This document shows, one piece after another, positions 1 to 8,375 of a stretch of 64,000 nt of DNA. The position numbers and the translations under genes were made by a program. Under the pieces are notes generated by a model. The model had not been told where the DNA came from. It worked only from the letters and a program-made list of their open reading frames with translations, and ran no database searches. Positions within the stretch are counted from its first letter, which is position 1. Every line of letters begins with the position of its first letter. Source of the stretch: Candidatus Flexifilum affinis (GTDB lineage: Bacteria > Chloroflexota > Anaerolineae > Aggregatilineales > Phototrophicaceae). Location: contig JADJPJ010000089.1 in the NCBI GenBank assembly GCA_016713325.1, positions 248,001-312,000 of the forward strand, given 5' to 3'.

Positions 1-942
1 GCCGATATCCAGGCCAATGGGCGTGTGGATACGCGCCAGCAGTTCCTCGCTTAAGCCCGCTTCGCGCAGCCTGACCAGACGCTTCTCATGGGTTTTGCGG
101 CTGCTGAGCACGCCGATGTAGCGTGCCGGCGAGGGCAGCGCCGTGATCAGCGCCTTATCATCGATCTTTGGGTCGTGCGTCAGCACCGCCACATAGGTAT
201 CGGCATCGATACCCAGGTCTGGCAGCGCGCGGTCGGGATAGCGATGCGAGATCGCGGATGCACCGGGGAACCGCTCCGGCGTGGCGAACACCTCGCGCGG
301 GTCCACGATCGACACGCGGAAGCCAACGATCTGCGCGAACTGCGCCAGCGGCATGGCGATGTGGACGCCGCCGATGACGATCAGATGCGGACGCGGGCGC
401 TGCACGTCGATCAGCACCTCCATGCCGGCGATTTCGCTGCGGCCGGACTGAAGCGCCGCTGCGCCCGCGTCCGCAAAGGCCTCGTGTGCCATCTCGGGCA
501 GGCCGTTTGTGTAGAGCAATGTCGCGCCGTCGGAAAGGGCTTTGGCCCCGGCATGCTCGCCGGAGAGTACGGTCAGCGTAATGGCCGGTTTTTCCTGCCC
601 GGTGCGAGCCACGACCGTTTGCCACCATGTCAGATCAAGTGGCTCGACCAGCACACCCATGCGGCCTGCGCAGGTCAGCCCCACCTCACAGGCGTTGTCA
701 TCGCTCACGCCATACTGAAGCAGGCGGACCTTGCCATCCTTGAGCGTAGCCAGGCATTCGCCGATGACCGCCGTTTCGACACAGCCGCCGCTGACCGAGC
801 CGATTATCGCTGTCTCGCCGGTGACGGCCATCTTCGCGCCGACGCCGCGCGGGGCGCTGCCCCAGGTTTCGGTCACGGTTGCCAGGGCGATGCGCCGGGA
901 GTCGGCGATCCACCCCTGTACAGTTTCGAGAATGTCACGCAT
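1..942 (-). CDS. XdhC/CoxI-family protein, 3' end beyond the window
   Basis: XdhC-family proteins help insert or mature the molybdenum cofactor of xanthine dehydrogenase or CO dehydrogenase-type enzymes. The reverse strand is open from an ATG at 942 to the window edge, 314 codons without a stop. The N-terminal part has the family signature GSVSGGCVE followed by a Cys-rich stretch (DDNACEVGLTCAG). The C-terminal part has the Rossmann-like segment HLIVIGGVHIA and then YIGVLSSRKTHEKR, typical of the XdhC C-terminal domain. No molybdenum hydroxylase gene is visible here; one may lie outside the window. Family call is firm, the exact client enzyme is unknown. Confidence 0.9.
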   Translation of the reverse strand, partial: MRDILETVQGWIADSRRIALATVTETWGSAPRGVGAKMAVTGETAIIGSVSGGCVETAVIGECLATLKDGKVRLLQYGVSDDNACEVGLTCAGRMGVLVEPLDLTWWQTVVARTGQEKPAITLTVLSGEHAGAKALSDGATLLYTNGLPEMAHEAFADAGAAALQSGRSEIAGMEVLIDVQRPRPHLIVIGGVHIAMPLAQFAQIVGFRVSIVDPREVFATPERFPGASAISHRYPDRALPDLGIDADTYVAVLTHDPKIDDKALITALPSPARYIGVLSSRKTHEKRLVRLREAGLSEELLARIHTPIGLDIG

Positions 943-1017
943 TGTCTTCTGCCTTCCTATTGGAAACGGACGCCGCCGGGGAGATACGTGGTCAGACGCA
1001 ACCACCACCTGTGGCGT

Positions 1018-2409
1018 TCAGAAAAGAGGTGTAATGGCTGGCTGGATGAACGTGGCTGTAGGAACCTGACCTGCAGGCGCATCGTCGGTTGGACGGTTGG
1101 TAACGATGGCATAGACGACGATGTTGGCCGCGATCACCAGGACCAGCAGGATTGCCAGCAGCCGCAGGACGCGTCCGCTGACGCCGCGCGCCGGTAGTTG
1201 CGCTTCGGGCGGCGGCTGAGACCGCTCGCGGCGTTCGGCAGGGGCATTTGCTGCCATACGTGGCGGGCGCGTTCGCACCCTTGCGCCGGCATTCTCCAGC
1301 AGCCAGTTCATGAACAGCCCGGCACGAACCACGACGCCTTCCGATGTTGTGAGCAGCAGATGGCGGTAGACCAGACCGCGAAGCGCCGCCTGCACGGTCG
1401 AGATATCCATGGGCAGGTCGGTCTCCAGCAGCCAGCGCTGAATTGACTCGGCCGACGCCTTGCGCAGGGGATCATCATAGTGCAGGCCGCTGATCGCGCC
1501 CAAGACGATTTGCTCGTTAGCGGTCAGTCGCTCCCAGAGGGCGCGGTGCTCGTCTTCGCAGCGCAGGTATAACGCCGGCTGCACCGCCCGGACATCCTGG
1601 GCGCGAACCGTACCCAGTTCCGGGGCGCTGCTCCAGCGTTCGTACAGGTGATAGCCGAGACGCTGGGCGAGCGCGGGAAAACCGCCGGTAAGGGCCTGGG
1701 ACGACCTGACCGCTTCGTCCAGAAACGCGTATTCCGTCGCCACCGGCGCCGTCAGCAGCCAGCGGATGTCATCCGGTTCGAGCGGGTCGAGACGCATCAC
1801 GTCGTTCATGCCGATCAGCGGGGCCAGCGCCGGGATGTCATTTTCGTAATCCTCGTCGATCGTAAGGATCACATGGAGTGACGGCGTACGGGTCAGCAAA
1901 CCGCTCAGATAGGCGAACAGATCCGTTGGCAGCGTGCCGCCACGCACGCCCATGATCAGCCGGTCGACGTCGTCGATCATCAGCAGGAGGCGGCGGTTCG
2001 CGTGCAGCGCTCCAATCGTCGGCGGCAGAAATGTCTCTTCAAACCAGCGCCGGGGATCTTCGCCGGGTGGTTCGAGCTGCGACAGACGGCTGAGCGTAAA
2101 GTCGGCATCGACCAGGGCAGTCGTGATCGTTTCGGCGAGCGTCACGAGAAGCGCGGTCTGATCCCTTGGAATGTTCGGTTGAAGCGAGACGATGACGCCC
2201 ACAAACGAATCGGGCATGGTGGCGGCGATGGCGTGGAGCAGCGCCGTTTTGCCCATCGAGCGCCAGCCGGTGAAGAGCAGCCCGTTCGAACGCCGCGCTT
2301 CGCTGACCAACGCGCCGACACGGGCCATCGCCCCCTGTCGCCCGGCAAAAGGGGCGACAGCGGTTCGAGCCGGATCGCCATTGTGGTAAGGGTTGTCGAA
2401 CTGCGACAT
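1018..2409 (-). CDS. AAA-type ATPase with C-terminal membrane anchor
   Basis: P-loop ATPase of about 463 residues resembling STAND/Orc-like AAA proteins. Walker A is GWRSMGKT at about residues 48-55 and Walker B is LLLMIDDVD at about 140-149. One hydrophobic helix at about 414-436 (rich in L, V, I, A) is followed by a short Pro/Thr-rich tail, so the ATPase domain should be cytoplasmic and membrane-tethered. I start it at the inner ATG (MSQFDN) rather than at 2418. A TATAAT box lies upstream at 2450-2455, back to back with the promoter of the next gene. Partner and function are unknown; regulatory or sensor ATPase is an inference. Confidence 0.75.
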   Translation of the reverse strand: MSQFDNPYHNGDPARTAVAPFAGRQGAMARVGALVSEARRSNGLLFTGWRSMGKTALLHAIAATMPDSFVGVIVSLQPNIPRDQTALLVTLAETITTALVDADFTLSRLSQLEPPGEDPRRWFEETFLPPTIGALHANRRLLLMIDDVDRLIMGVRGGTLPTDLFAYLSGLLTRTPSLHVILTIDEDYENDIPALAPLIGMNDVMRLDPLEPDDIRWLLTAPVATEYAFLDEAVRSSQALTGGFPALAQRLGYHLYERWSSAPELGTVRAQDVRAVQPALYLRCEDEHRALWERLTANEQIVLGAISGLHYDDPLRKASAESIQRWLLETDLPMDISTVQAALRGLVYRHLLLTTSEGVVVRAGLFMNWLLENAGARVRTRPPRMAANAPAERRERSQPPPEAQLPARGVSGRVLRLLAILLVLVIAANIVVYAIVTNRPTDDAPAGQVPTATFIQPAITPLF

Positions 2410-2449
2410 GCAGCCCATTCCTGTTCAGGAGTCGTCCGAAGCATGGTTC

Positions 2450-2455
2450 ATTATA
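2450..2455 (-). promoter_or_regulatory. -10 element for the AAA ATPase gene
   Basis: TATAAT on the reverse strand about 40 bases before the ATG at 2409. It is divergent to the -10 box at 2477-2482, so the two promoters probably overlap. No good -35 hexamer is visible. Confidence 0.5.
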
Positions 2456-2476
2456 GCCCAAACGTCATGGCTCGAT

Positions 2477-2482
2477 TATAAT
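2477..2482 (+). promoter_or_regulatory. -10 element for the P-loop kinase gene
   Basis: TATAAT about 31 bases upstream of the GTG start at 2514. The leader carries the strong ribosome site GGGGAGGAG. This placement argues against the ATG at 2481, which overlaps the -10 box. Confidence 0.5.
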
Positions 2483-2513
2483 GCCGCGCGTTTGTGTCGG
2501 GGAGGAGAAGGGC

Positions 2514-3083
2514 GTGTCATCGAAGAAGTGCGCATTGGCCCTGGTAGGGATGCCTGGATCTGGGAAGTCGACATGCGCCGCGCATCTGTCCCGGCGGGGG
2601 TTGTACACCTTCCGCTTTGGCGGCATTGTCACCGGCGAGATTGCCCGACGCGGCTGGGCACTCACTCCTTCCAACGAACGAACTGTCCGCGAAGAATTTC
2701 GGGCTCGTGAGGGCATGGATGTCATGGCCAAGCGTGCGCTGCCTTACCTGCGTAATGCGTTGTTGGATCGCAACCTGGTGGTGATCGACGGCCTGTACAG
2801 TTTCAGCGAGTACACCACTCTCAAGCGAGATTTGGTGGCGGAACTGATTGTGATCGCTATCGTCAGCGATCGCGATCTGCGCTACGCTCGACTGGCAGCA
2901 CGCCCGGAGCGCCCGCTGACGCGGGCCGAGGCCGAACAGCGCGACATTGCCGAAATCGTCAGACTGGAGAAGGGTGGACCTATCGCCATTGCCGATTACA
3001 CCCTGCTCAACAATGGTTCGCCGGCCGAACTGAACGCCGCTCTTGACGTGATCATCAACAGGCTGATCGAGGAGACGACCTAG
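2514..3083 (+). CDS. P-loop nucleotide kinase resembling UPF0200/dephospho-CoA kinase
   Basis: Protein of about 189 residues with Walker A GMPGSGKST near the N terminus, followed by GGIVTGEIARRG and an EEFRAREGMDVMAKR segment. A VVIDGLYSF strand lies mid-protein. This order matches UPF0200-type P-loop proteins, best known from Archaea, which are related to dephospho-CoA and adenylate kinases. Substrate is not predictable. GTG at 2514 is chosen because GGGGAGGAG sits just before it, whereas an ATG at 2481 would overlap the promoter. It stands alone between the ATPase and the flippase. Confidence 0.75.
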   Translation: MSSKKCALALVGMPGSGKSTCAAHLSRRGLYTFRFGGIVTGEIARRGWALTPSNERTVREEFRAREGMDVMAKRALPYLRNALLDRNLVVIDGLYSFSEYTTLKRDLVAELIVIAIVSDRDLRYARLAARPERPLTRAEAEQRDIAEIVRLEKGGPIAIADYTLLNNGSPAELNAALDVIINRLIEETT

Positions 3084-3169
3084 CGCGGGACATCGGCTTG
3101 CCGACGTTTTTCCTCCTGTGTCATGCCGTCGTGCCACGCTGAATAGCGCCAGCGCGGCGGCGCCTGGTG

Positions 3170-3175
3170 TACAAT
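3170..3175 (+). promoter_or_regulatory. -10 element placing transcription start at the flippase ATG
   Basis: TACAAT ends six bases before the ATG at 3182 and no ribosome site is visible between them. A transcript starting seven bases after the box would be leaderless. No convincing -35 is seen. Confidence 0.4.
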
Positions 3176-3181
3176 GCCTTC

Positions 3182-4681
3182 ATGACGACCTCTTCACTTT
3201 CCGCTGCTGATGCCCGGCGCGCCGCCCGCAATGCCGGCGCGATTGCCCTGGCGAGGATCATCAGCAGTGCTGCCCAATTCGGTTGGCAGATCATCCTCGG
3301 CCGTGCGCTCGGCGAGTCCACCTACGGCGTCTACGGCGCGGTTAACGCTTTGTTCGCCGTGGGTGTGACTGTCGCCTCCTTCAGTATCAGCCTGATCGCC
3401 ATCCGCGAGGTGGCCCGTCGCCCGGAACGCGCCGGCCGCTACTGGAGCGCTGCGCTCTTCATCCAGACGGTCACCAGCCTGATCGCCTATCTGGGCATCA
3501 ATGCCGCCGCGCTTGGCTATGACGAGGTGATTCGCGCTTATGCCGCAATCGCCGGGCTGAGCCTGTTTATCGATACGGTAGGCACGCACTGCTACGACCA
3601 ACTGCTGGCGCAGGAGCGCATGGTCGCCACCTCTCTGGTGGAAATTGGCCACATCGCGGCGCGGCTGCTGTTGGCCGGCGTCGCAGTAGCGCTGGGTTTT
3701 GGCCTGGTCGGCGTCTACATGGTCACCCTGCTCACGGGCGTGGGACGGGCTGTCGTGCTGTGGGTGCTGCTCCGGCGCACTGGGGTACGCCCGCTGTTTC
3801 CGGCCGACCGTGGGGTGATTGGCTCTCTGCTGCGTGACGCGGCGCCACTGACGCTCTACGCGTTCATTGGCATGATGTATACGCAGATCGATCGTCTGCT
3901 GACGACGGGGCTGCTCACGGAAGCGGACACGGGCCAGCTTACCGCCGCCATGGTGATCGTCATGGGCTCGGTGGAAATTCTCAGCACTACGGTGCTGGTG
4001 GCGCTCTACCCGTTGCTGTCGCGCGCCGCGGAGAATGCCGGGGACAGCTTGGCCTTCCGCTTCATCGTCGAGAAACTGGCCTTCTTCACGCTGCTGATCG
4101 TCGCGCCGCTCTGGCTGGTCTTCGCCTTTTTCTCGCCGGCCATCATCGTGCCGCTGTTCGGAGCCAGCTACGCTCCTGCCGCTGAGGTGCTGCGCGCGCT
4201 GATGGGCTTTGCCGCGGCGACAATGGTATCGAACGTCTTCGCCCAGGCCATGTTCGCCCAGAATCGGCAGCGGCGGCTGGTCCTCTTTCGCGTCGTCGGG
4301 CTGATCGCCAAGCTGGGGCTGAGTTTGGCGCTTCTGCCTCGAATCGGCGTGATCGGGGCGGCCTTTGCCGCGGCGATTTCCGAGATCGGCGTGCTTACGC
4401 TGCTGACCATCGACTTCCGCGTCGAGTGGCGCCGGATGGGCCTTCGCGTCCTTCGCCTGGGCGCAGTCGTTCTCGCCGCCTCGGTCGCGATGGCGTTATT
4501 CGGCGGTCTGTACCCGCTCGCCGGAATGGCGCTCGGAGGTGCGGTCTATGCTGCCGGCCTGCTGATCGGGCGCGTCCTCGCGCAAGAAGAATGGGATTTG
4601 CTTTACCGGCTGGCGGCGGCCATGCCGGGAGGGGGTCTGGTGCTGCGCTACTGGAAACGCGAGACGCCAATCAACTGGTGA
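3182..4681 (+). CDS. Polysaccharide flippase of the MOP/Wzx (oligosaccharide flippase) superfamily
   Basis: Integral membrane protein of about 499 residues with some 12-14 hydrophobic helices along its whole length. It resembles polysaccharide biosynthesis flippases that move lipid-linked sugars across the membrane. The N-terminal segment ARIISSAAQFGWQIILGRAL followed by YGVYGAVNALF is typical of the family, as is the central DRLLTTGLL segment. I place the start at the second ATG (3182); the TACAAT box at 3170-3175 lies between it and the ATG at 3167. No other capsule or glycan cluster gene is adjacent, so the transported substrate is unknown. Confidence 0.85.
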   Translation: MTTSSLSAADARRAARNAGAIALARIISSAAQFGWQIILGRALGESTYGVYGAVNALFAVGVTVASFSISLIAIREVARRPERAGRYWSAALFIQTVTSLIAYLGINAAALGYDEVIRAYAAIAGLSLFIDTVGTHCYDQLLAQERMVATSLVEIGHIAARLLLAGVAVALGFGLVGVYMVTLLTGVGRAVVLWVLLRRTGVRPLFPADRGVIGSLLRDAAPLTLYAFIGMMYTQIDRLLTTGLLTEADTGQLTAAMVIVMGSVEILSTTVLVALYPLLSRAAENAGDSLAFRFIVEKLAFFTLLIVAPLWLVFAFFSPAIIVPLFGASYAPAAEVLRALMGFAAATMVSNVFAQAMFAQNRQRRLVLFRVVGLIAKLGLSLALLPRIGVIGAAFAAAISEIGVLTLLTIDFRVEWRRMGLRVLRLGAVVLAASVAMALFGGLYPLAGMALGGAVYAAGLLIGRVLAQEEWDLLYRLAAAMPGGGLVLRYWKRETPINW

Positions 4682-4719
4682 ATTCCCGGTGACGATTATC
4701 CTCCGATTCGCGACCGGCT

Positions 4720-4749
4720 TTGCGTGAATCGCGCGGCACCCGTTACAAT
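4720..4749 (+). promoter_or_regulatory. Promoter of the FHA-domain gene
   Basis: TTGCGT at 4720-4725, an 18-base spacer and TACAAT at 4744-4749. It lies 36 bases before the ATG at 4786, which has a GAGGAG ribosome site, and excludes a start at 4720. Confidence 0.6.
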
Positions 4750-4785
4750 AATCGATGCTTGTTACGCGCGCGAGGAGAAACGCCT

Positions 4786-6807
4786 ATGACCTACGGGCGG
4801 CTGGACGTATTCATGCCCGACGGTCAATTCAAGACCTTCACCCTGAGCGAAGAGAGCATCTCCATTGGGCGGTCCTCAGGCAGCACTATCGCGCTCGATA
4901 CCGAGGCACTCTCCCGTTATCACGCCAGCATCACTTTGACAGAGGGTGAGGTCCACCTGACCGACCTGGATTCGGTCAATGGCACGTTTGTCGACGGTGT
5001 TCGGCTGGAACCCAACAAGTCGCACGTCCTGTATGGTGGCGAAGAGATTACCATCGGCGATCTGCGCATGATCTTTCAGACCATGGACGAGTCGCCGACG
5101 CGGCCGATCCTGGTGCTGGAGGATGCGACCCGCCGGTTGGAACGCGCGGAAATGCCATTCTACGTCGAAATTGAGCAGCCGGAACACGCCATCCCGCCCG
5201 GCGCGCACATCTCTTCGACGGTGACAATCACCAACACCGGCCCCGCCATGCAGCGGTTCCGCATCGACGTCAGCGGCCTGCCGGAAGGCTGGGCGCGGCT
5301 GGACCGCCGCGAAATCGAAGTTCCCCCGGGCGATTCCGGAACCGTTGTCGTCAACTTCAAACCGCGCCGGCGGAGCGGCAGCGCCCCAGGTGACTATTCT
5401 GTCACTCTGACGGTCAGCGATGCGAATAGCCCTGAACTGCGGCTGTCGGGCGTCGTCGTGCTGCGCGTTCTGCCGTTTGGCGGCTTCGGCATGGTCCTGG
5501 AGCGCGACATGGTGCGCGTCGGGGTGCCGCTGCGTCTGCATGTCCAGAACCAGGGCAGCGCCCCGCTGCCTGTACGGCTGATCGTGCGTGACATGACGGA
5601 ATCGCTTCGCCTGCGCATCGAGCCGACGCAGCTCACGCTGGCGCCGGGTGCACGTGCTACGGCGCAGATCAATGCTCGCCCGCGGCGGTTGAAATTCTTC
5701 GGCGACTCGCAGCAGCACAGCTTTGACGTCATCGCGCGGTCTGGCGATGCCGCGGCCTTCATCGTGCCGATACGCGCCACGCTGGAGGAGCGACCGCCGC
5801 TGCCTGGTTGGGCGGCCTTTGTCCTGGGTGGGTTGGGTGTGGTTGGCCTGGCTTTTCTGCTGATCGCGCTCATCATCTTCTTCCAACCGGTGCCGGTGCA
5901 GCCCGTCATCGACCGGTTTGTGCTGGTTTCGAACCGTGTGAGCCAGGATGAGCCGCTTCAGATGGAATGGGAGACCACGGACGCGACGTCGATACGCTTC
6001 CTGATCGACGATCTGGAAGTCCGCCGCACGGGCGTGGTCGATGGTGACGGCTTTCTCGACACGCGTGGCATGTCCGGCGATCATGTGGCATCGCTGGTAG
6101 CCGGGCGGGGGAATGTCGAAGCGCGGATGGATATCCCATTCCGCGTCTATGTCCCCTTGAAAGTCGAGACATTCACGTATTCGCCGCGCCCGGTTGTCCT
6201 CTATGTGGCGCAGACGCTGACCCTGGACTGGAACGTCTCGGGAGCCGTGGTGACGCGCATCACCGGGCTGGAGAACTTCACCACCGGCCAGCTCGATACT
6301 GCCTTTGGCGCCACCGGTTCGCTGACCGTAGCCGGAATCCCGACGGCGCCGGTGACGGCTGTGCTGTTTGCGGAAGGCGATGAGTCTCAGTTGGAGACCC
6401 GCTTGCCAGTGGAGGTGATCGCGCCGCAGTGCAGCCCGCTCACCGCCGATGTCCCGCTGCGCTCGCTGCCGGATGCCAGTGGTCAGGTGGTCGGTACGAT
6501 CCCGCGCGGCACCACGGTCGTCGTCGACGCACAGGATGCGCTGGGACAGTGGCTGCGCGTCCAGTTGAGCGGCGGCGCGCACGGGTGGGGCGAGCGCAGC
6601 GCGATGTCCTGCGCCGATACCTTCTCGCCTGACGATCTGATCAAAGAACTGGTCAATCTGCCGCCGACACTGACGCTACCCATGCCGCCGACGGCCACGC
6701 GACCGACCGTCGTGCCAACTGCCGGCAGTGGCTCGTTTGGGGCCCAGGTAGCGCCCGCACAGACGACAAGCGCGCCGCTCACACCACCGCCCACGCCATC
6801 AGGATAA
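4786..6807 (+). CDS. FHA-domain membrane protein with C-terminal SH3b domain
   Basis: Protein of about 673 residues. An N-terminal FHA domain at about 22-95 has the phosphothreonine-binding features IGRSSGS, SRYHASI and NGTFVDG. Two Ig-like/NEW3-type domains follow (for example VTITNTGPAMQRF). A single transmembrane helix sits at about 341-365, then beta-rich domains, a bacterial SH3 domain (VPLRSLPDASGQVVGTIP) and a Pro/Thr tail. The FHA part should read phosphorylated partners in the cytoplasm, although the large middle domain would then also be cytoplasmic. Start set by GAGGAG and the promoter at 4720-4749. The hydrolase gene follows after three bases. Role is inferred to be signalling or envelope organisation. 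Confidence 0.8.
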   Translation: MTYGRLDVFMPDGQFKTFTLSEESISIGRSSGSTIALDTEALSRYHASITLTEGEVHLTDLDSVNGTFVDGVRLEPNKSHVLYGGEEITIGDLRMIFQTMDESPTRPILVLEDATRRLERAEMPFYVEIEQPEHAIPPGAHISSTVTITNTGPAMQRFRIDVSGLPEGWARLDRREIEVPPGDSGTVVVNFKPRRRSGSAPGDYSVTLTVSDANSPELRLSGVVVLRVLPFGGFGMVLERDMVRVGVPLRLHVQNQGSAPLPVRLIVRDMTESLRLRIEPTQLTLAPGARATAQINARPRRLKFFGDSQQHSFDVIARSGDAAAFIVPIRATLEERPPLPGWAAFVLGGLGVVGLAFLLIALIIFFQPVPVQPVIDRFVLVSNRVSQDEPLQMEWETTDATSIRFLIDDLEVRRTGVVDGDGFLDTRGMSGDHVASLVAGRGNVEARMDIPFRVYVPLKVETFTYSPRPVVLYVAQTLTLDWNVSGAVVTRITGLENFTTGQLDTAFGATGSLTVAGIPTAPVTAVLFAEGDESQLETRLPVEVIAPQCSPLTADVPLRSLPDASGQVVGTIPRGTTVVVDAQDALGQWLRVQLSGGAHGWGERSAMSCADTFSPDDLIKELVNLPPTLTLPMPPTATRPTVVPTAGSGSFGAQVAPAQTTSAPLTPPPTPSG

Positions 6808-6810
6808 ACG

Positions 6811-7659
6811 ATGAAACCTCTGGAACAGTTGAACGCCTGGCGGAGTTCCGGCGAGATCATCACGATCGGCGGCCGGCAAATCTTCACTCGCGTCGAGGGG
6901 CTAGGTGAGCCTCTCCTGCTCCTGCACGGCTTTCCGACGGCCAGTTTCGACTATGCCAGGCTTGTCCCGCTGCTGAGCAATCGCTTTCGCTGCATCGCCT
7001 TCGATTTTCTGGGTTTCGGTTTGTCGGAGAAACCCCGGCCGCATCGCTACTCGCTTTTTGAACAGGCTGACATCGCCGAAGCGGTCGCCGCCCACTTCGG
7101 ACTGCAGCGCCTGACCCTGCTCACGCACGACATGGGCAACAGCGTCACACTGGAACTGCTGAAGCGCGGCAGTCTCAATGTCGAACGGCTGATAATGCTC
7201 AACGGCAGCGTGCTGCTGAAGCATTACCGGCCCGTCCTCTTGCAGCGGCTTCTGCTCCACCCGGTGATCGGCCCGACGCTGACCGCGCTCCGTCTGGTCG
7301 GCAGGGCGGGGTTTGGCCGGCAATTCGGTGGCCTCTTTGCCGTGCGGCCGCCGGAGGAGGAAATCGACGCTTTCTGGGCGCTGATTGCCCACAATGACGG
7401 TCCGCGCATCTATGACCGACTGATCCAGTATCTGAGCGAGCGCAAGGTGCATGAACTAGAATGGCTGGCGGCGCTGGAGAGGCACCGCGCTCCGCTGACA
7501 CTGATCTGGGGGCTTCGCGACCCGGTCAGCGTACCCCTGATCGCCCAGGCGGTGATGGAACGGCGCCCGGATGCGCGTTATGTGCCGCTGCCAGAGATAG
7601 GCCACTTTCCACAGTGGGAAGCGCCGGAAGTGGTCGCAAAGGTCGTGAGCGAAAGGTAA
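6811..7659 (+). CDS. Alpha/beta hydrolase, haloalkane dehalogenase/epoxide hydrolase-like
   Basis: Alpha/beta-fold hydrolase of 282 residues. The oxyanion loop is LLLLHGFPT. The nucleophile elbow reads THDMGNS, so the nucleophile is predicted to be Asp, as in haloalkane dehalogenases and epoxide hydrolases, not Ser. IWGLRDPVS supplies the likely acid residue and EIGHFPQWE the catalytic His. The gene begins three bases after the FHA gene, and pcm follows after five bases, so the three probably share a transcript. Substrate unknown. Confidence 0.85.
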   Translation: MKPLEQLNAWRSSGEIITIGGRQIFTRVEGLGEPLLLLHGFPTASFDYARLVPLLSNRFRCIAFDFLGFGLSEKPRPHRYSLFEQADIAEAVAAHFGLQRLTLLTHDMGNSVTLELLKRGSLNVERLIMLNGSVLLKHYRPVLLQRLLLHPVIGPTLTALRLVGRAGFGRQFGGLFAVRPPEEEIDAFWALIAHNDGPRIYDRLIQYLSERKVHELEWLAALERHRAPLTLIWGLRDPVSVPLIAQAVMERRPDARYVPLPEIGHFPQWEAPEVVAKVVSER

Positions 7660-7664
7660 CCTGC

Positions 7665-8339
7665 ATGGCCGCAGAAGATCCCTTTGCCGCTCCTCGTGCA
7701 GAAATGCTGCGCGAGCAGTTACAGGCGCGTGGGGTCAACGATCCGCGTGTTCTGGAGGCGATGGCGCACATCCCTCGCCAGGAGTTTGTCCCCGTAACAC
7801 TCCACGATGAAGCTTACAGCGACCGTGCCCTTCCGATTGACGATCATCAGACGATCTCGCAGCCCTATATTGTCGGCCTGATGTCGCAGGTTCTTGAACT
7901 GACGGGGAAGGAGCGCGTCCTGGAAATCGGCACCGGCTCGGGCTACCAGACGGCGATTCTGTGCCTGCTGGCGCGCGAAGTCTTCACCATCGAGCAGTCA
8001 CGCCATCTGGCCGAACAGGCGGCCGCTCGCCTGCATGGCATGGGGATGAGGAATGTGCGCCTGTTTGTCGGTGATGGTGGGTTCGGCTTGCCGGATTTTG
8101 CCCCCTATGAGGCCATTCTGTGCGCGGCGGCGGCGCCCACCGTGCCTGAACCCCTGCGCCAGCAGCTCAGTCCGGCAGGTGGCCGGCTGATCCTGCCGAT
8201 CGGCGGTGCGAAAAGGCAGTACCTCTTCATGGTGAACCGCAACGAGGATCGGTTTCAGTCCCGGCGCATCAGCGCGGTGCGTTTCGTGCCGCTGGTAGGA
8301 CACTTTGGTGTCACGCCGGAGTCGGGTGACGCAGGGTAA
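7665..8339 (+). CDS. pcm: Protein-L-isoaspartate O-methyltransferase
   Basis: Repairs damaged proteins by methylating isoaspartyl residues with S-adenosylmethionine. The 224-residue protein has the family markers FVP near the N terminus, ALPIDDHQTISQPYIV (substrate loop) and the SAM motif VLEIGTGSGYQTAI, then GDGGFGLPDFAPYEAI and GGRLILPIG. The ATG at 7665 lies five bases after the hydrolase stop. An earlier in-frame start at 7461 lies inside the hydrolase gene and adds an Arg-rich stretch foreign to the family. Length matches the usual 200-230 residues. Confidence 0.92.
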   Translation: MAAEDPFAAPRAEMLREQLQARGVNDPRVLEAMAHIPRQEFVPVTLHDEAYSDRALPIDDHQTISQPYIVGLMSQVLELTGKERVLEIGTGSGYQTAILCLLAREVFTIEQSRHLAEQAAARLHGMGMRNVRLFVGDGGFGLPDFAPYEAILCAAAAPTVPEPLRQQLSPAGGRLILPIGGAKRQYLFMVNRNEDRFQSRRISAVRFVPLVGHFGVTPESGDAG

Positions 8340-8375
8340 ACCCCGAAGGATCTTCGGCCGTGAGGAACGCTGACG

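Noticed and set aside
88..1197. Long plus-strand ORF
   Set aside because: It overlaps the XdhC gene on the other strand; its His/Arg/Gln-rich product is typical of antisense frames in GC-rich DNA.
4876..6582. 568-codon minus-strand ORF opposite the FHA gene
   Set aside because: Arg/His/Gln-rich with no motifs, while the plus strand has a clear FHA and SH3b protein.
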